64,000 bases of DNA from Mycobacterium cookii. Lineage in GTDB: Bacteria > Actinomycetota > Actinomycetes > Mycobacteriales > Mycobacteriaceae. The stretch's first letter is position 1, and every line of letters begins with the position of its first letter. Shown in pieces: positions 1 through 7,718 of the stretch. The position numbers were made by a program, and so were the translations under genes. Below the pieces are notes generated by a model, which saw only the letters and a program-made list of their open reading frames with translations, was not told the DNA's origin and ran no database searches. The stretch covers positions 2,046,001 to 2,110,000 of the forward strand of contig NZ_AP022569.1 in NCBI RefSeq assembly GCF_010727945.1, written 5' to 3'.

Positions 1-2
1 TC

Positions 3-407
3 GCCGACGCGATGACGGCCAATCCGCATGCCGCCCCGGCCTGGGCGACCGTGCAGGATTTCATCGAGAGATACCTACTCGGCGACCGTCATTCGGCATA
101 TCCGGTGAAGGACCACAAGGGATCAATCACTGGGCTGGTGACGCTGGACCAACTCCGTCGGGTCGCGCCCGGTAGTCGCGCCACCACCCTGGTCGGTGAG
201 ATCGCCCTGCCGATGGATCAAGTCACGATCGCAGCCCCTGACGAAGCGATCACCACGCTGTTGGAGCGGTTGGCGTCCGGTCACGGACACCGGGCCCTGG
301 TCGTCGACGGCGGGTGCGTCGTGGGCATCGTCACCGCAACGGATCTCACCCGCCTGGTCGATGTGCGGCGGATCGCCCGACCCACCGCCGTTGCCTACGG
401 ACAGTGA
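3..407 (+). CDS. CBS-domain protein, C-terminal part (gene runs off the left edge)
   Basis: The frame is open from the left window edge, so only the C-terminal part of about 134 residues is visible. An ATG at 12 is probably internal. The sequence carries a CBS pair: a first half ending near '[11 protein letters not shown]' and a second with '[20 protein letters not shown]', a typical beta-strand plus TDL ending. CBS pairs usually bind adenosine nucleotides and regulate an attached domain. The downstream neighbour resembles M. tuberculosis Rv2624c. There the adjacent gene is Rv2625c, a membrane site-2-type metalloprotease with C-terminal CBS domains, so this is probably its tail (inference). 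A 27-base gap to the next gene suggests one transcript. Confidence 0.75.
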   Translation, partial: ADAMTANPHAAPAWATVQDFIERYLLGDRHSAYPVKDHKGSITGLVTLDQLRRVAPGSRATTLVGEIALPMDQVTIAAPDEAITTLLERLASGHGHRALVVDGGCVVGIVTATDLTRLVDVRRIARPTAVAYGQ

Positions 408-434
408 TGTACTCGAGAGCACCTGGAGGAAGCC

Positions 435-1247
435 ATGACTAATCGTCGAATCGGCCCCACAGTCATCGTCGGCATCGACGGTTCGCACGCCGCGATCCAT
501 GCCGCGCAATGGGCAGCGGATGAGGCTGTCGGTCACGAGGTGCCGTTACTCATGTTGGCCATCCTCAAGAGCACCCATACCTCCGCCGAGGACTACGACC
601 GAGATGTCGCCCACGCCGAGACCTCGTTGCTGGCAGCACGAGCCGCGGTCGAGGCAAAGGGAATACCGGTCAAGATCGAAACCGACATCCTCCGGGGCCA
701 ACCCGGTGCGATCCTCGTGTCGGAATCCGACGGCGCTGAGATGGTATGCGTCGGGAGCACCGGTATCGATCGCTACTCCCGGGCTCTATTGGGCTCCACC
801 GCAACCGAAGTCGCGGAGAAGGCCCTGTGTCCGGTCGCGGTGATCCGCTCCCAACCGGACGGGCCGGGCCCCGCGATCAACTGGATCGTGGTGGCGATCG
901 ACGACTCGCCGGATCGCGACATCGTGATCGATGAAGCGATGAGAGAAGCGGAGCTGCACAAGCTTCCGGTGCTGGCCATCGGCACCGACCGAGCGGACGG
1001 GCGTGCGGCAGCGGCGCACGACCTCGAGAACCGGTTGAAGCCCTGGCGGCGATGGTATCCGAATGTCCACATCTATCCGGTCACCACGCACGACGGGGTG
1101 GCGCGGTTCGTCAAGCACCACGATGACCTGGTTCCGATGGCGGTGATCGGCAGCGCCGACGCCGGCCAGCTCGCGCAGATCGTCGGGCCCTACGACCACC
1201 CGATCTTCCGCCATCCTCAGTCGTCAGCGCTCATCATTCGCGAATGA
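435..1247 (+). CDS. Universal stress protein, Rv2624c-like (270 aa)
   Basis: This protein has two fused USP folds. The N-terminal domain starts with 'VIVGIDGSHAAIHAAQWA' and carries the full nucleotide-binding pattern G-2X-G-9X-G-S ('GSTGIDRYSRALLGS'). The second domain ends in 'GSADAGQLAQIVGPYDHP', where the pattern is degenerate, as in the Rv2624c/Rv3134c type. Such proteins are cytosolic and bind ATP or sense metabolic state; their biochemical output is mostly unknown. GGAGGA sits 5-6 bases before the ATG. It follows the CBS-protein gene by 27 bases and ends at a strong hairpin. I see no own DosR box, so it is probably transcribed from upstream of the window. Confidence 0.88.
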   Translation: MTNRRIGPTVIVGIDGSHAAIHAAQWAADEAVGHEVPLLMLAILKSTHTSAEDYDRDVAHAETSLLAARAAVEAKGIPVKIETDILRGQPGAILVSESDGAEMVCVGSTGIDRYSRALLGSTATEVAEKALCPVAVIRSQPDGPGPAINWIVVAIDDSPDRDIVIDEAMREAELHKLPVLAIGTDRADGRAAAAHDLENRLKPWRRWYPNVHIYPVTTHDGVARFVKHHDDLVPMAVIGSADAGQLAQIVGPYDHPIFRHPQSSALIIRE

Positions 1248-1259
1248 GTCCTGCGGGCA

Positions 1260-1297
1260 GCACAAAGGTGGTGCCCCGCAGGACACCACCTTTGTGC
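1260..1297. terminator. Bidirectional hairpin terminator
   Basis: A perfect 13-base inverted repeat (1260-1272 with 1285-1297, arm GCACAAAGGTGGT) surrounds a 12-base loop. It lies between the convergent USP gene (ends 1247) and the membrane-protein gene (ends 1304). There is no long T-run, as is common for mycobacterial terminators. Confidence 0.8.
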
Positions 1298-1303
1298 GTT
1301 GAA

Positions 1304-1771
1304 CTACGCGGCGCGTGGGAGATCCGGAGCCGAATCCTTCTGGTGCACAACCGAATGGCTGCGCTCGGGCATCCAACCGACGTACGCCAGATACAGCCCG
1401 ATCAGCACCTCGACAGCCGCACCGGTCCGCCACCAACCCATCGCGTCGACCGCGGAGTTGGCCATCGAAAAATAGGTGTGCGAGCCGACGACCAGAAACA
1501 GCCCTTTGACCGCGACAAGCCAACCCAGTGCCGACACGATGATCGCGGGCGCACCCCGCCAGTACGGGTGGAGTGCGATGACGGTGAGGCCGAACAGCAT
1601 GATGAATGCGCCAACTACCCACGACCACAACGGGTCTGCTTCGAACCCCGACAGCATCGCCCGCATATCGTTCGGGCGTAGCGCGGCGCTGGCCGCGATG
1701 ATGGCCAGGTACGGTCCCATCACGCGCGCGAACATGCGCGTGCTGTGCTGTAGTTGATGTGAAGATTTCAT
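1304..1771 (-). CDS. Small four-helix membrane protein, paralogue of the gene at 33566
   Basis: This is a 155-residue hydrophobic protein with four likely membrane helices, near residues 14-32, 46-66, 70-90 and 107-127. The last is followed by 'YLAYVGWMP'. I do not recognise a functional family. It is clearly related to the protein at 33566-34030, which shares 'TRMFARV.GP', 'LIALHP.W.GPA..VS.LGW' and 'GLYL.YVGWMP' type blocks. The ATG at 1771 was chosen over an upstream start because GGAGG lies 7 bases before it. A DosR-like palindrome at 1803-1816, and a weaker one at 1876-1889, lie just upstream, so hypoxic induction is likely. It would act in the cytoplasmic membrane. Confidence 0.75.
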   Translation of the reverse strand: MKSSHQLQHSTRMFARVMGPYLAIIAASAALRPNDMRAMLSGFEADPLWSWVVGAFIMLFGLTVIALHPYWRGAPAIIVSALGWLVAVKGLFLVVGSHTYFSMANSAVDAMGWWRTGAAVEVLIGLYLAYVGWMPERSHSVVHQKDSAPDLPRAA

Positions 1772-1802
1772 AGCGTTACCTCCGTTGAAGGCGTTTCTAT
1801 GT

Positions 1803-1816
1803 GGGACATACATCCC
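1803..1816. promoter_or_regulatory. DosR-like box upstream of the 1771 membrane-protein gene
   Basis: GGGACATACATCCC matches 11 of 14 core positions (by eye) of the published DosR consensus GGGACTWWAGTCCC. Its centre is about 39 bases before the start codon at 1771. Confidence 0.5.
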
Positions 1817-1875
1817 GCGCAGCTATTCGACCACCCGGGTGCGGATTTCCACAGAGGCCGAAGTCCTGTTGACCA

Positions 1876-1889
1876 GGGACGTTCGTCAT
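1876..1889. promoter_or_regulatory. Possible second DosR-like box, between genes at 1771 and 1926
   Basis: GGGACGTTCGTCAT matches 10 of 14 core positions. It resembles the better site at 4514 and lies about 110 bases upstream of the gene starting at 1771. DosR targets often have two boxes at such spacing. Confidence 0.35.
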
Positions 1890-1925
1890 CAGGTCGGCGG
1901 CCCGCCACGGGTCCGAAAACCGTTG

Positions 1926-2813
1926 CTAGGGCGTACGTACGACGATCACCGGTACCGTCGCCGACTGCGCGATCGCCGCGCTGACCGAGCCGAGACGCAT
2001 ACCGCCGAATCCGCCGCGGCCGTGGCTGCCGACCACCACCAGTTGAGACCGTTGAGACTCCTCGAGCAACCAGTGCGCAGGGGTGTCGCAGACCAGCCGA
2101 CGAGTGAGGTGCACGTCCGGATAGTGTTCCTGCCAGCCGGCCAGGCGCTCGGCCAGGACTTCTTCACCTTCGCCCTGATAGTCTCGCCAATCCATACCGA
2201 AGATCGGGAAAACTCCGACGTCGCTCCACGCGTGCAGCGCGATCAGCGGCGCTGCACGCCGCGACGCTTCCTCGAATGCCCATGCCGTGGCGGCCTCGGA
2301 GGCCGGCGATCCGTCGATGCCCAACAAGATCGGCGCACCGGCGTCATCGGGACGCGGATCCGGACTGGCGTGGATGACCGCCACCACGCAATGCGAATGC
2401 TCCGCCACACCTCTGCTGACCGAGCCCATCAGCAGACGGCCAAGCGCACCCCGGCCGTGACTTCCCACCACGATCATCCGGGCATCCTTCGACGCGTCGA
2501 CGAGCGCATCGACCGGATGCGAATACAGCACTTCCGACCGGACGTCGTGTTGCCGTTCCGGATCCAGCACCGCGTCAACGCCTTTGCGCGCTCGATCGAT
2601 GGCCTGGCGCGCGTTCTCGTCTTGCCATTCCGCAACGCTCGCCTGGCCGGCGCTGACCGGCCAACTGACGACCACCGGTTGCACCACGTGCATCAGGGTG
2701 ACGATTTCGCCGCGCAGCGAAGCTTCGCGCGCAGCCCACGAGACGGCGGCATCGGAGCCCGGCGATCCGTCGACCCCGACAACGATGCCGAATTTCGTTG
2801 AGGTTTCCAACAT
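1926..2813 (-). CDS. Tandem-domain universal stress protein, Rv2005c/Rv2623-like (295 aa)
   Basis: Two complete USP domains are present, each opening with a 'GxDGS' strand ('GVDGSPGSDAAVSWAA', 'GIDGSPASEAATAWAF') and each with an intact G-2X-G-9X-G-S nucleotide motif ('GSHGRGALGRLLMGS' and 'GSHGRGGFGGMRLGS'). Rv2623, the best-studied relative, binds ATP and slows growth. The start was set at the ATG at 2813 because AAGGAG precedes it by 6 bases; an in-frame ATG five codons upstream lacks a ribosome site. It is divergent from the Rv2004c-like gene, with DosR boxes in the shared 193-base gap. The same Rv2004c/Rv2005c pairing exists in M. tuberculosis. Confidence 0.9.
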   Translation of the reverse strand: MLETSTKFGIVVGVDGSPGSDAAVSWAAREASLRGEIVTLMHVVQPVVVSWPVSAGQASVAEWQDENARQAIDRARKGVDAVLDPERQHDVRSEVLYSHPVDALVDASKDARMIVVGSHGRGALGRLLMGSVSRGVAEHSHCVVAVIHASPDPRPDDAGAPILLGIDGSPASEAATAWAFEEASRRAAPLIALHAWSDVGVFPIFGMDWRDYQGEGEEVLAERLAGWQEHYPDVHLTRRLVCDTPAHWLLEESQRSQLVVVGSHGRGGFGGMRLGSVSAAIAQSATVPVIVVRTP

Positions 2814-2912
2814 CTGCTGCTCCTTCATGAAGCTCGGCCGGCCACCGCCGTCGTCATTGGCTCGACCAGCTTTGCCCTCCCTGACTTTTGCCGGTTCGGG
2901 CTCGCCTATCCA

Positions 2913-2926
2913 GGGCCATTGGTCCC
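2913..2926. promoter_or_regulatory. DosR-like box in the divergent promoter 2814-3006
   Basis: GGGCCATTGGTCCC matches 11 of 14 consensus positions. The same 14 bases occur at 36999-37012 and, inverted, at 23307-23320. It is about 107 bases from the USP start at 2813 and 87 bases from the start at 3007. Confidence 0.65.
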
Positions 2927-2956
2927 TTCCACGCGCGGCGCATTACCCGGTTGTGG

Positions 2957-2970
2957 GGGCCCTCGGACCA
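2957..2970. promoter_or_regulatory. Weak DosR-like site close to the Rv2004c-like start
   Basis: GGGCCCTCGGACCA keeps the GG/CC half-site pattern but matches only 8 of 14 core positions. It is about 43 bases before the ATG at 3007, a usual activator distance. Confidence 0.3.
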
Positions 2971-3006
2971 CTCCGAAAAGCCTATCGGAGACAACAGAAT
3001 GTCCTT

Positions 3007-4500
3007 ATGGGACGTACCGCGGCCACCGCCGAACGGTTAGTCGCGCCGTACGGCGCCGTGCATGAGACGCACACCGGGCTCGTCGTGCTCGTCGGCGACA
3101 CGGCATACAAAGTCAAGAAGCCCATCCGTACCGACTTTCTCGATTTCCGCACCCCGGAACTGCGCGAGCAGGTCTGTCAGCGCGAACTGGAACTCAACCG
3201 ACGACTCGCACCCGACACGTACCTGGGCGTCGCCCACCTCGATGCGCCGTGGTCTGGGATCCGTGAGCCGGTGCTCGTCATGAAGCGCCATTCCGACTCC
3301 TCCCGGCTGAGCACGATGGTGCGGTGTGGCAAACCAGTCGCCGGGCCGCTCGAGCAGATCGCCGGGGTGCTGGCCACATTCCACCGCGGCGCCCGCAGGG
3401 GCCGGCGTGTCGAGGCGCAAGGTTCGGTGCATGCGGTCGAACACCGCTGGCTGGTCAACATCGCAGAAATGCAGCAGTTCGTCGGCTCGATCGTCGACGA
3501 GCACCGCATGGCGGCCGTGCAGAGCTTGTCCGCAGAGTTCATCGCCGGCCGGGAATTGTTGTTCAACAGACGCGTCCGTGACGGTCGAATCGTCGACGGG
3601 CACGGCGATTTGCTGGCCGACGACATCTTCTGCCTTCCTCGCGGTCCGGAGATTTTGGACTGTCTCGAGTTCGACGACAACCTTCGATACGTCGACACGA
3701 TCGACGACGCGGCATTTCTGGCCATGGATCTGGAGTTCCTGGGTCGCAAGGACCTCGGCGAGTTCTTCCTTGCGCATTACAGCCACCTGGCGGCCGACTC
3801 GGCTCCACGCTCACTGCGGGATTTCTACATCGCTTACCGTGCACTCGTCCGCGCCAAAGTCGACTGCGTGCGGTGCAACCAAGGGCACCGCGACTCGGCC
3901 GCGGACGCATCCCGCCATCTGGATATCGCGCTCGATCACCTGCGCGCGTGCCGCGTACGGCTGGCCGTCGTCGGTGGCGGACCGGGCACGGGAAAATCGA
4001 CCTTGGCCAACGCGCTGGCAGAACAAGTAGGTGCCGCGGTGATCTCCACCGACGAGGTGCGGCACACCATCCAGAGTTCAGGGGCCATAGCCGGCGAGAG
4101 CGGTGTGCTCAATGCCGGCCTGTACTCGCCGCAGAACGTCGCCGCGGTCTACCGCGAAACCTTGCGGCAGGCCCGCATCTTGCTGACCAACGGCCGGTCG
4201 GTGATTCTCGACGGCACCTGGCGCGACCTCGACCGCCGCGAGCAGGTCCGGCGACTGGCCGCGCAGACGCATTCTGCTGAAATTGATTTCGTCTGTGAAG
4301 CGCCGGTGGCCACCGCAGCGCGCCGAGTGGCCGCCAGGCCTGCGGGAAGCGCGTCCGACGCCACACCGCAGATAGCGGTCGCCTTGGCCGACGTCGGTGA
4401 GCGGTGGCCTCAGGCACATTGCATCGACACCAGCCGTCCCATCGCGGAATCCGCGGGCGCCGCCGCCAAGCTGTGGCTGTCCGCCGCCGACTCGCAATAG
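3007..4500 (+). CDS. Phosphotransferase-fold plus AAA/zeta-type ATPase fusion, Rv2004c-like (497 aa)
   Basis: The N-terminal two thirds resemble an aminoglycoside-phosphotransferase/kinase fold, with a lysine-rich 'AYKVKKPIRTDFLDF' and a catalytic-loop-like 'HGDLLADDIF'. The C-terminal third is a P-loop kinase/ATPase with Walker A 'GGGPGTGKST' at residues 323-332. The substrate is unknown. The length agrees with M. tuberculosis Rv2004c (498 aa), a DosR-regulon member of unknown function. The reading frame is open further upstream, but that part runs through the divergent promoter and the USP gene, so the ATG at 3007 is preferred. It is probably induced from the boxes at 2913 and 2957. Confidence 0.85.
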   Translation: MGRTAATAERLVAPYGAVHETHTGLVVLVGDTAYKVKKPIRTDFLDFRTPELREQVCQRELELNRRLAPDTYLGVAHLDAPWSGIREPVLVMKRHSDSSRLSTMVRCGKPVAGPLEQIAGVLATFHRGARRGRRVEAQGSVHAVEHRWLVNIAEMQQFVGSIVDEHRMAAVQSLSAEFIAGRELLFNRRVRDGRIVDGHGDLLADDIFCLPRGPEILDCLEFDDNLRYVDTIDDAAFLAMDLEFLGRKDLGEFFLAHYSHLAADSAPRSLRDFYIAYRALVRAKVDCVRCNQGHRDSAADASRHLDIALDHLRACRVRLAVVGGGPGTGKSTLANALAEQVGAAVISTDEVRHTIQSSGAIAGESGVLNAGLYSPQNVAAVYRETLRQARILLTNGRSVILDGTWRDLDRREQVRRLAAQTHSAEIDFVCEAPVATAARRVAARPAGSASDATPQIAVALADVGERWPQAHCIDTSRPIAESAGAAAKLWLSAADSQ

Positions 4501-4513
4501 CGATCCGCCGCGA

Positions 4514-4527
4514 GGGACTTTCGTCAC
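4514..4527. promoter_or_regulatory. DosR-like box upstream of the small genes at 4616 and 4747
   Basis: GGGACTTTCGTCAC matches 12 of 14 core positions of the DosR consensus. It lies 14 bases after the Rv2004c-like stop and about 95 bases before the ATG at 4616. Confidence 0.65.
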
Positions 4528-4615
4528 ATTCAGTGATGCCTCCTGGCCGGTTCGAGACCGCCCGCCACGTCATTAACGTCGACGATGCCCGACATTGCCG
4601 TCGAGGAGAGAAGCC

Positions 4616-4717
4616 ATGACGAATCCCGACGCCGCCACCGCCGCGCGGCGCACGATCGCTGCGGTCGAACAGCGTCTGCTGCTGGAGTCGGCGCGCCGCG
4701 CCGGAACCTTGTGACCG
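4616..4717 (+). CDS. Possible 33-residue small protein
   Basis: A short frame starts at an ATG preceded by GAGGAGAGAAG and ends with TGA at 4715-4717. The peptide is alanine- and arginine-rich and looks like an amphipathic helix ('AAVEQRLLLESARRAG'). It is the first start codon after the DosR box at 4514, and the next gene begins 29 bases later. I do not recognise it. It may be a genuine small dormancy protein or a leader peptide. Support is the ribosome site and position only. Confidence 0.35.
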
Positions 4718-4746
4718 ATTCCTCGGACAAGAAAAGGACGACCGTC

Positions 4747-4992
4747 ATGTCACCCGCCGTCACATTCGACGATGCCGAACTGGTTGCTATCGCCCTGGCG
4801 TTCCTCGGGTCGGCGTATGCCAGCCGTAACTTCACCGAGTGGCCGATCGACCGTCGCTTGGATGCCTACCTACGACGCGAAGAAATGCGCAGCCTCGCCG
4901 ACGACGGAACGATCTTCGCGGCGTTACTGGATCGAGTGATGGCGAACATCTCGTGCGCATCGGTCAGCGGAGCGCTGGGTCCGGATGACTAG
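4747..4992 (+). CDS. Hypothetical acidic small protein (81 aa)
   Basis: Not recognised. It is an 81-residue soluble protein beginning 'MSPAVTFDDAELVAIALAFLG' with a helical, acidic/arginine pattern ('PIDRRLDAYLRREEMRSLADDGT'). The start was chosen at 4747, with AAGGA about 9 bases upstream. An upstream in-frame ATG at 4585 would overlap the 33-residue frame and lacks a good ribosome site. The stop overlaps the start of the truncated acetyl-CoA-synthetase-like gene by 8 bases, which suggests translational coupling. The DosR box at 4514 probably drives the group. Confidence 0.6.
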   Translation: MSPAVTFDDAELVAIALAFLGSAYASRNFTEWPIDRRLDAYLRREEMRSLADDGTIFAALLDRVMANISCASVSGALGPDD

Positions 4993-5431
4993 CGCCGGCG
5001 TGAAACTCATCCGCAAAACATCCGGCGACTGGACTGTCCGACCGAACCTGGAGGACTACCAGCAGACTCGGGCGACGTTTGACTGGACAAAGATCCCGCC
5101 CCTCTGCTCGGGCATGGCCGGCGACGGTTGCAATATCGCCTACGCGGCGGTCGATCGACACGCTGACGGCCCGACCGCCACACGAACGGCGCTGAGATTC
5201 GTCGCCAAGGACTGGGACGGCGTCACAGCCACCCGCGATCTCAGTTATGGCGAGCTTGCCCATTTTTCGCGACGCTTCACCAACGTCCTTCGCTCCCTTG
5301 ACGTCGGCCCCGGTAGCCGAATCTTCACGATCATGGATCGCGCACCCGAGCTGTACATCACCATCATGGGGGCACTGCGCAACGGCTGCGTGGTTTCACC
5401 GCTGTTCTCAGCGTCGACGAGCACAGCGTGA
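4985..5431 (+). pseudogene. Truncated acetyl-CoA synthetase-like gene (N-terminal 148 aa only)
   Basis: The product resembles only the N-terminal segment of an acetate-CoA ligase: 'TFDWTKIPPLCSG', 'NIAYAAVDRHADG', 'DLSYGELAHFSRRFTNVLRSLDVGPGSRIFTIMDRAPELYITIMGALRNGCVVSPLFSA'-type blocks in order. Full family members run to roughly 570-650 residues with the adenylate-forming P-loop and catalytic lysine further on. Here the frame stops right after the 'SPLFSA' block, and the next 15 bases belong to a terminator hairpin and the converging kinase gene. The 3' part appears deleted, so no ligase activity is expected. The start overlaps the preceding gene. Whether the short product is made and has a regulatory role is unknown. 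Confidence 0.7.
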
Positions 5432-5452
5432 CCGAGAGCCCCCGGTCACGCT
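5425..5452. terminator. Shared hairpin terminator overlapping both stop codons
   Basis: A perfect 10-base inverted repeat (5425-5434 AGCGTGACCG with 5443-5452) surrounds an 8-base loop. The TGA of the truncated synthetase (5429-5431) and the TGA of the convergent kinase gene (5446-5448) both lie inside the stem. Confidence 0.65.
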
Positions 5453-7119
5453 AGCGGCGCTGCCCAGGAGACGCGGGTGCCGCCACCGGGCGCCGCGCTG
5501 ACTGCGCATTCGCCGCCGACCTCCGCAGCCCGGCGCTCCATGTTGGCCAGACCGCTACGGCGGCGATTCTCCTGCGGGATGCCGCAGCCATCGTCGGTCA
5601 CCTCGACAGTCAGCTGATCGTCTGCGCGGATACACACCGTCAGGTGGCGTGCCCGGGCGTGTCGGACAGCGTTGCTGATCGATTCGGTGATCACGGCTTC
5701 GGCGTGGTCGGCGAGAGCGCTGGGGACCGCGCGCAGATCTCCCGATATGTCCAGCGTGGTCGCGATGTCCCGGTCTTCGGTGAGCTCGGCGATCCTGCTC
5801 TGGGCCCGGTGCCGAAAATCCACGCTCTCGGTCACCGGGTTCTGCAATTTGAAGATCGTCGAACGAATGTCGTCGATCGTGCTTTGCAGATCGTCGAGTG
5901 TGCCCGTCAGCCGGTCGGTGATCTCCGGTGAGCGGGCGCGCGCAATCGTGCTCTGCAGATCGAGTCCGGCGGCGAACAGCTTCTGGATCACGTGATCGTG
6001 CAGGTCATGCGCAATCCGCTCACGATCGGCGAGGATCGCCAGCTCGCGGGCGTGTTCGCGGCCACTGGCCAGCGCCAGCGCGATGGCGGCGTGCTGGGCG
6101 AAATCGCTGACGAGGTCGAGGTAATTCGCTGTGAACGACGGCTGCTGCGCGGAGCGTGCAACAGCGATCGCCCCGATGACCGTGTCGTCGGCTCGCAGCG
6201 GCATCACGATCGCCGAGCGCTGGCCGACGTCGGTGAATCCCTCGATCGTGTATTTGAACGAATCGGTGATCACCGGCTCGCCGCTGCGCACCACGCCGCC
6301 GGTCGTGGATCCGTGCACCGGTACCCGCTGACCGATCACCTGTGGCGTGTACCGGCCCGCCGTCGCAGCGACGACAAGGGTGTCGACCTCGTCGACGGGA
6401 AGATCAGCCTCAGTGGGAATCAGCAGGATCGCCTGCTCGGCTTCGGTCAGCTCCAACGCGCGGTCGACGATGAGCTGCAGTGGGCGTGTCGCCGGTCCGG
6501 TCGACAACAATTCGGCCATGATTTCGCGGCTGGCTCGCATCCACTTCGCCGACGTGCGTTGCCGCTCGAAGAGCCGGGCGTTGTCGATCGCCACCGCCGC
6601 GGCCGATGCCAGCGCCCGCGCGGCGATGTCGTCGGCGTCGGAGAACACCCGGTCAGGCCGGTCGTCACCAAGGTACAGACAACCGAAGACCGCTCCTCGC
6701 ACGCTGATCGGAATGCCGAGAAACGCCCGGATCGACACACCTTCGCCGGCGAGCCCCTGTGCTTTCAAATACCTGGTCAGATGGTCCACGCGGACGGGCT
6801 CGCTGATTGACAGGTCGCCGAGCCGCCCGGCTGCGGCAGCGTCGATGCCCTCCTGGATGAAAGCCACCGGGCTGCCGTAGGCCTCGTACATGCGGAGCGC
6901 CCCGTACCGGGCGCCCGCCAGTTCCATCGCCGCCTTGACGATGCCGTGCAGCGTCACATCGAGGTTCTCCACGCTGGAGCCGATGTCGACGATGACACGG
7001 AGCAGTTGCTCCATCTGGTCGCGAGCAGCCAGCAACTCATCGAGCTGCACGTGCATGCGGCCGACCAGGCCGCGCTTGCCCAATTGGGTGAACGCGGATT
7101 GTTCCGCGTCACGCTCCAT
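5446..7119 (-). CDS. DosS/DosT-like double-GAF sensor histidine kinase without the heme-ligand histidine (557 aa)
   Basis: Domain order matches DosS/DosT: a helical N-terminus, GAF-A (about 47-182), GAF-B (about 205-350), a HisKA_3 dimerisation helix with phospho-acceptor His374 in 'RIAHDLHDHVIQKLF', and a HATPase_c domain with N-box 'ESISNAVRHA', G1 'TDDGCGIP' and G2 'SGLANMERR'. It would autophosphorylate and pass phosphate to DosR. In DosS the proximal heme ligand His149 lies three residues before 'MRTFLGVPV'. The equivalent stretch here is 'GEGVSIRAFLGIPI', with glycine at that position and no nearby histidine. Heme-based O2/NO/CO sensing is therefore doubtful (inference). The ATG at 7119 is preferred over a TTG three codons upstream; neither has a clear ribosome site. 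It is the last gene of the leftward series dosR-fdxA-tgs1-flavin protein-kinase. Confidence 0.85.
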   Translation of the reverse strand: MERDAEQSAFTQLGKRGLVGRMHVQLDELLAARDQMEQLLRVIVDIGSSVENLDVTLHGIVKAAMELAGARYGALRMYEAYGSPVAFIQEGIDAAAAGRLGDLSISEPVRVDHLTRYLKAQGLAGEGVSIRAFLGIPISVRGAVFGCLYLGDDRPDRVFSDADDIAARALASAAAVAIDNARLFERQRTSAKWMRASREIMAELLSTGPATRPLQLIVDRALELTEAEQAILLIPTEADLPVDEVDTLVVAATAGRYTPQVIGQRVPVHGSTTGGVVRSGEPVITDSFKYTIEGFTDVGQRSAIVMPLRADDTVIGAIAVARSAQQPSFTANYLDLVSDFAQHAAIALALASGREHARELAILADRERIAHDLHDHVIQKLFAAGLDLQSTIARARSPEITDRLTGTLDDLQSTIDDIRSTIFKLQNPVTESVDFRHRAQSRIAELTEDRDIATTLDISGDLRAVPSALADHAEAVITESISNAVRHARARHLTVCIRADDQLTVEVTDDGCGIPQENRRRSGLANMERRAAEVGGECAVSAAPGGGTRVSWAAPLA

Positions 7120-7234
7120 ACGGAGCAAAGTAGCAGGTCAGCTGAGCAATCGCCATCGGCACACAGGAAACTCCGCACGCGGCGGGCCGGATACCGGACG
7201 ACTTGGGGGTGTCCCGCCTGCGGCGGCTACCGCG

Positions 7235-7702
7235 CTATCTTGTCCCGTCGAGCTGATCGTCGCCGAACTGGGTCGCTGAAAAGGTGCTGTCAGATTGTTG
7301 GTTTCGCCCGAGTTGACGACCGGTCACCTTCTCGGTCTTGATCCGCACGAAGTAATCGCATCGGCCGCCGACCGACGGCCGGGAGAAAAGAGTCGAGAGC
7401 TCCATCAGATCAGGGACCTCGGTGATCACTTGTGCATGACCGACCACCGTGACGCTCCACCCGCGTTGCAGGTCCATGTCCAGCTCGTCAGCCTCGAAGG
7501 CCACAATGCGATTGCGCGATGTGGCGGCCAGCACCGCCGGGTCGGTGATTCGGATGACCACGTCCCCACGCCACCAACGGAAGTCGACGAGATGGACGGC
7601 GGGCAGGGCTTGCGCGGTGAAGACGAGCCGGCCGACCGAAGCCGTCCGCACCAGCTTCATCCATTCCGCGCGATTCAGCAGGTCGAGTTCTTGCAGCATC
7701 AT
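7235..7702 (-). CDS. Pyridoxamine-5'-phosphate-oxidase-fold flavin/F420-type protein (155 aa)
   Basis: This is a split-barrel flavin-binding protein of the PNPOx-like superfamily: 'ASVGRLVFTAQALPAVHLVDFRW', 'VVIRI', 'RIVAFEADELDMDLQRGWSVTVVGHAQVI' and 'YFVRIKTEKVTGRQLG'. Members bind FMN or F420 and reduce diverse substrates; the substrate here is unknown. The M. tuberculosis Tgs1 neighbourhood also contains such a gene (Rv3129). AAGGAG lies 8 bases before the ATG. It follows tgs1 by 16 bases, so the two are probably co-transcribed. A second, more distant copy is at 30161. Confidence 0.8.
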   Translation of the reverse strand: MMLQELDLLNRAEWMKLVRTASVGRLVFTAQALPAVHLVDFRWWRGDVVIRITDPAVLAATSRNRIVAFEADELDMDLQRGWSVTVVGHAQVITEVPDLMELSTLFSRPSVGGRCDYFVRIKTEKVTGRQLGRNQQSDSTFSATQFGDDQLDGTR

Positions 7703-7718
7703 CAGCGTGACTCCTTAC

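Noticed and set aside
2584..3006. N-terminal extension of the Rv2004c-like gene
   Set aside because: It would cover the divergent USP gene start and both DosR-like boxes, and the homologue length agrees with the start at 3007.
7129..7234. DosR box upstream of the DosS-like kinase
   Set aside because: GGACGACTTGGGGGTGTCC looks symmetric, but the half-sites are too far apart for the consensus core.
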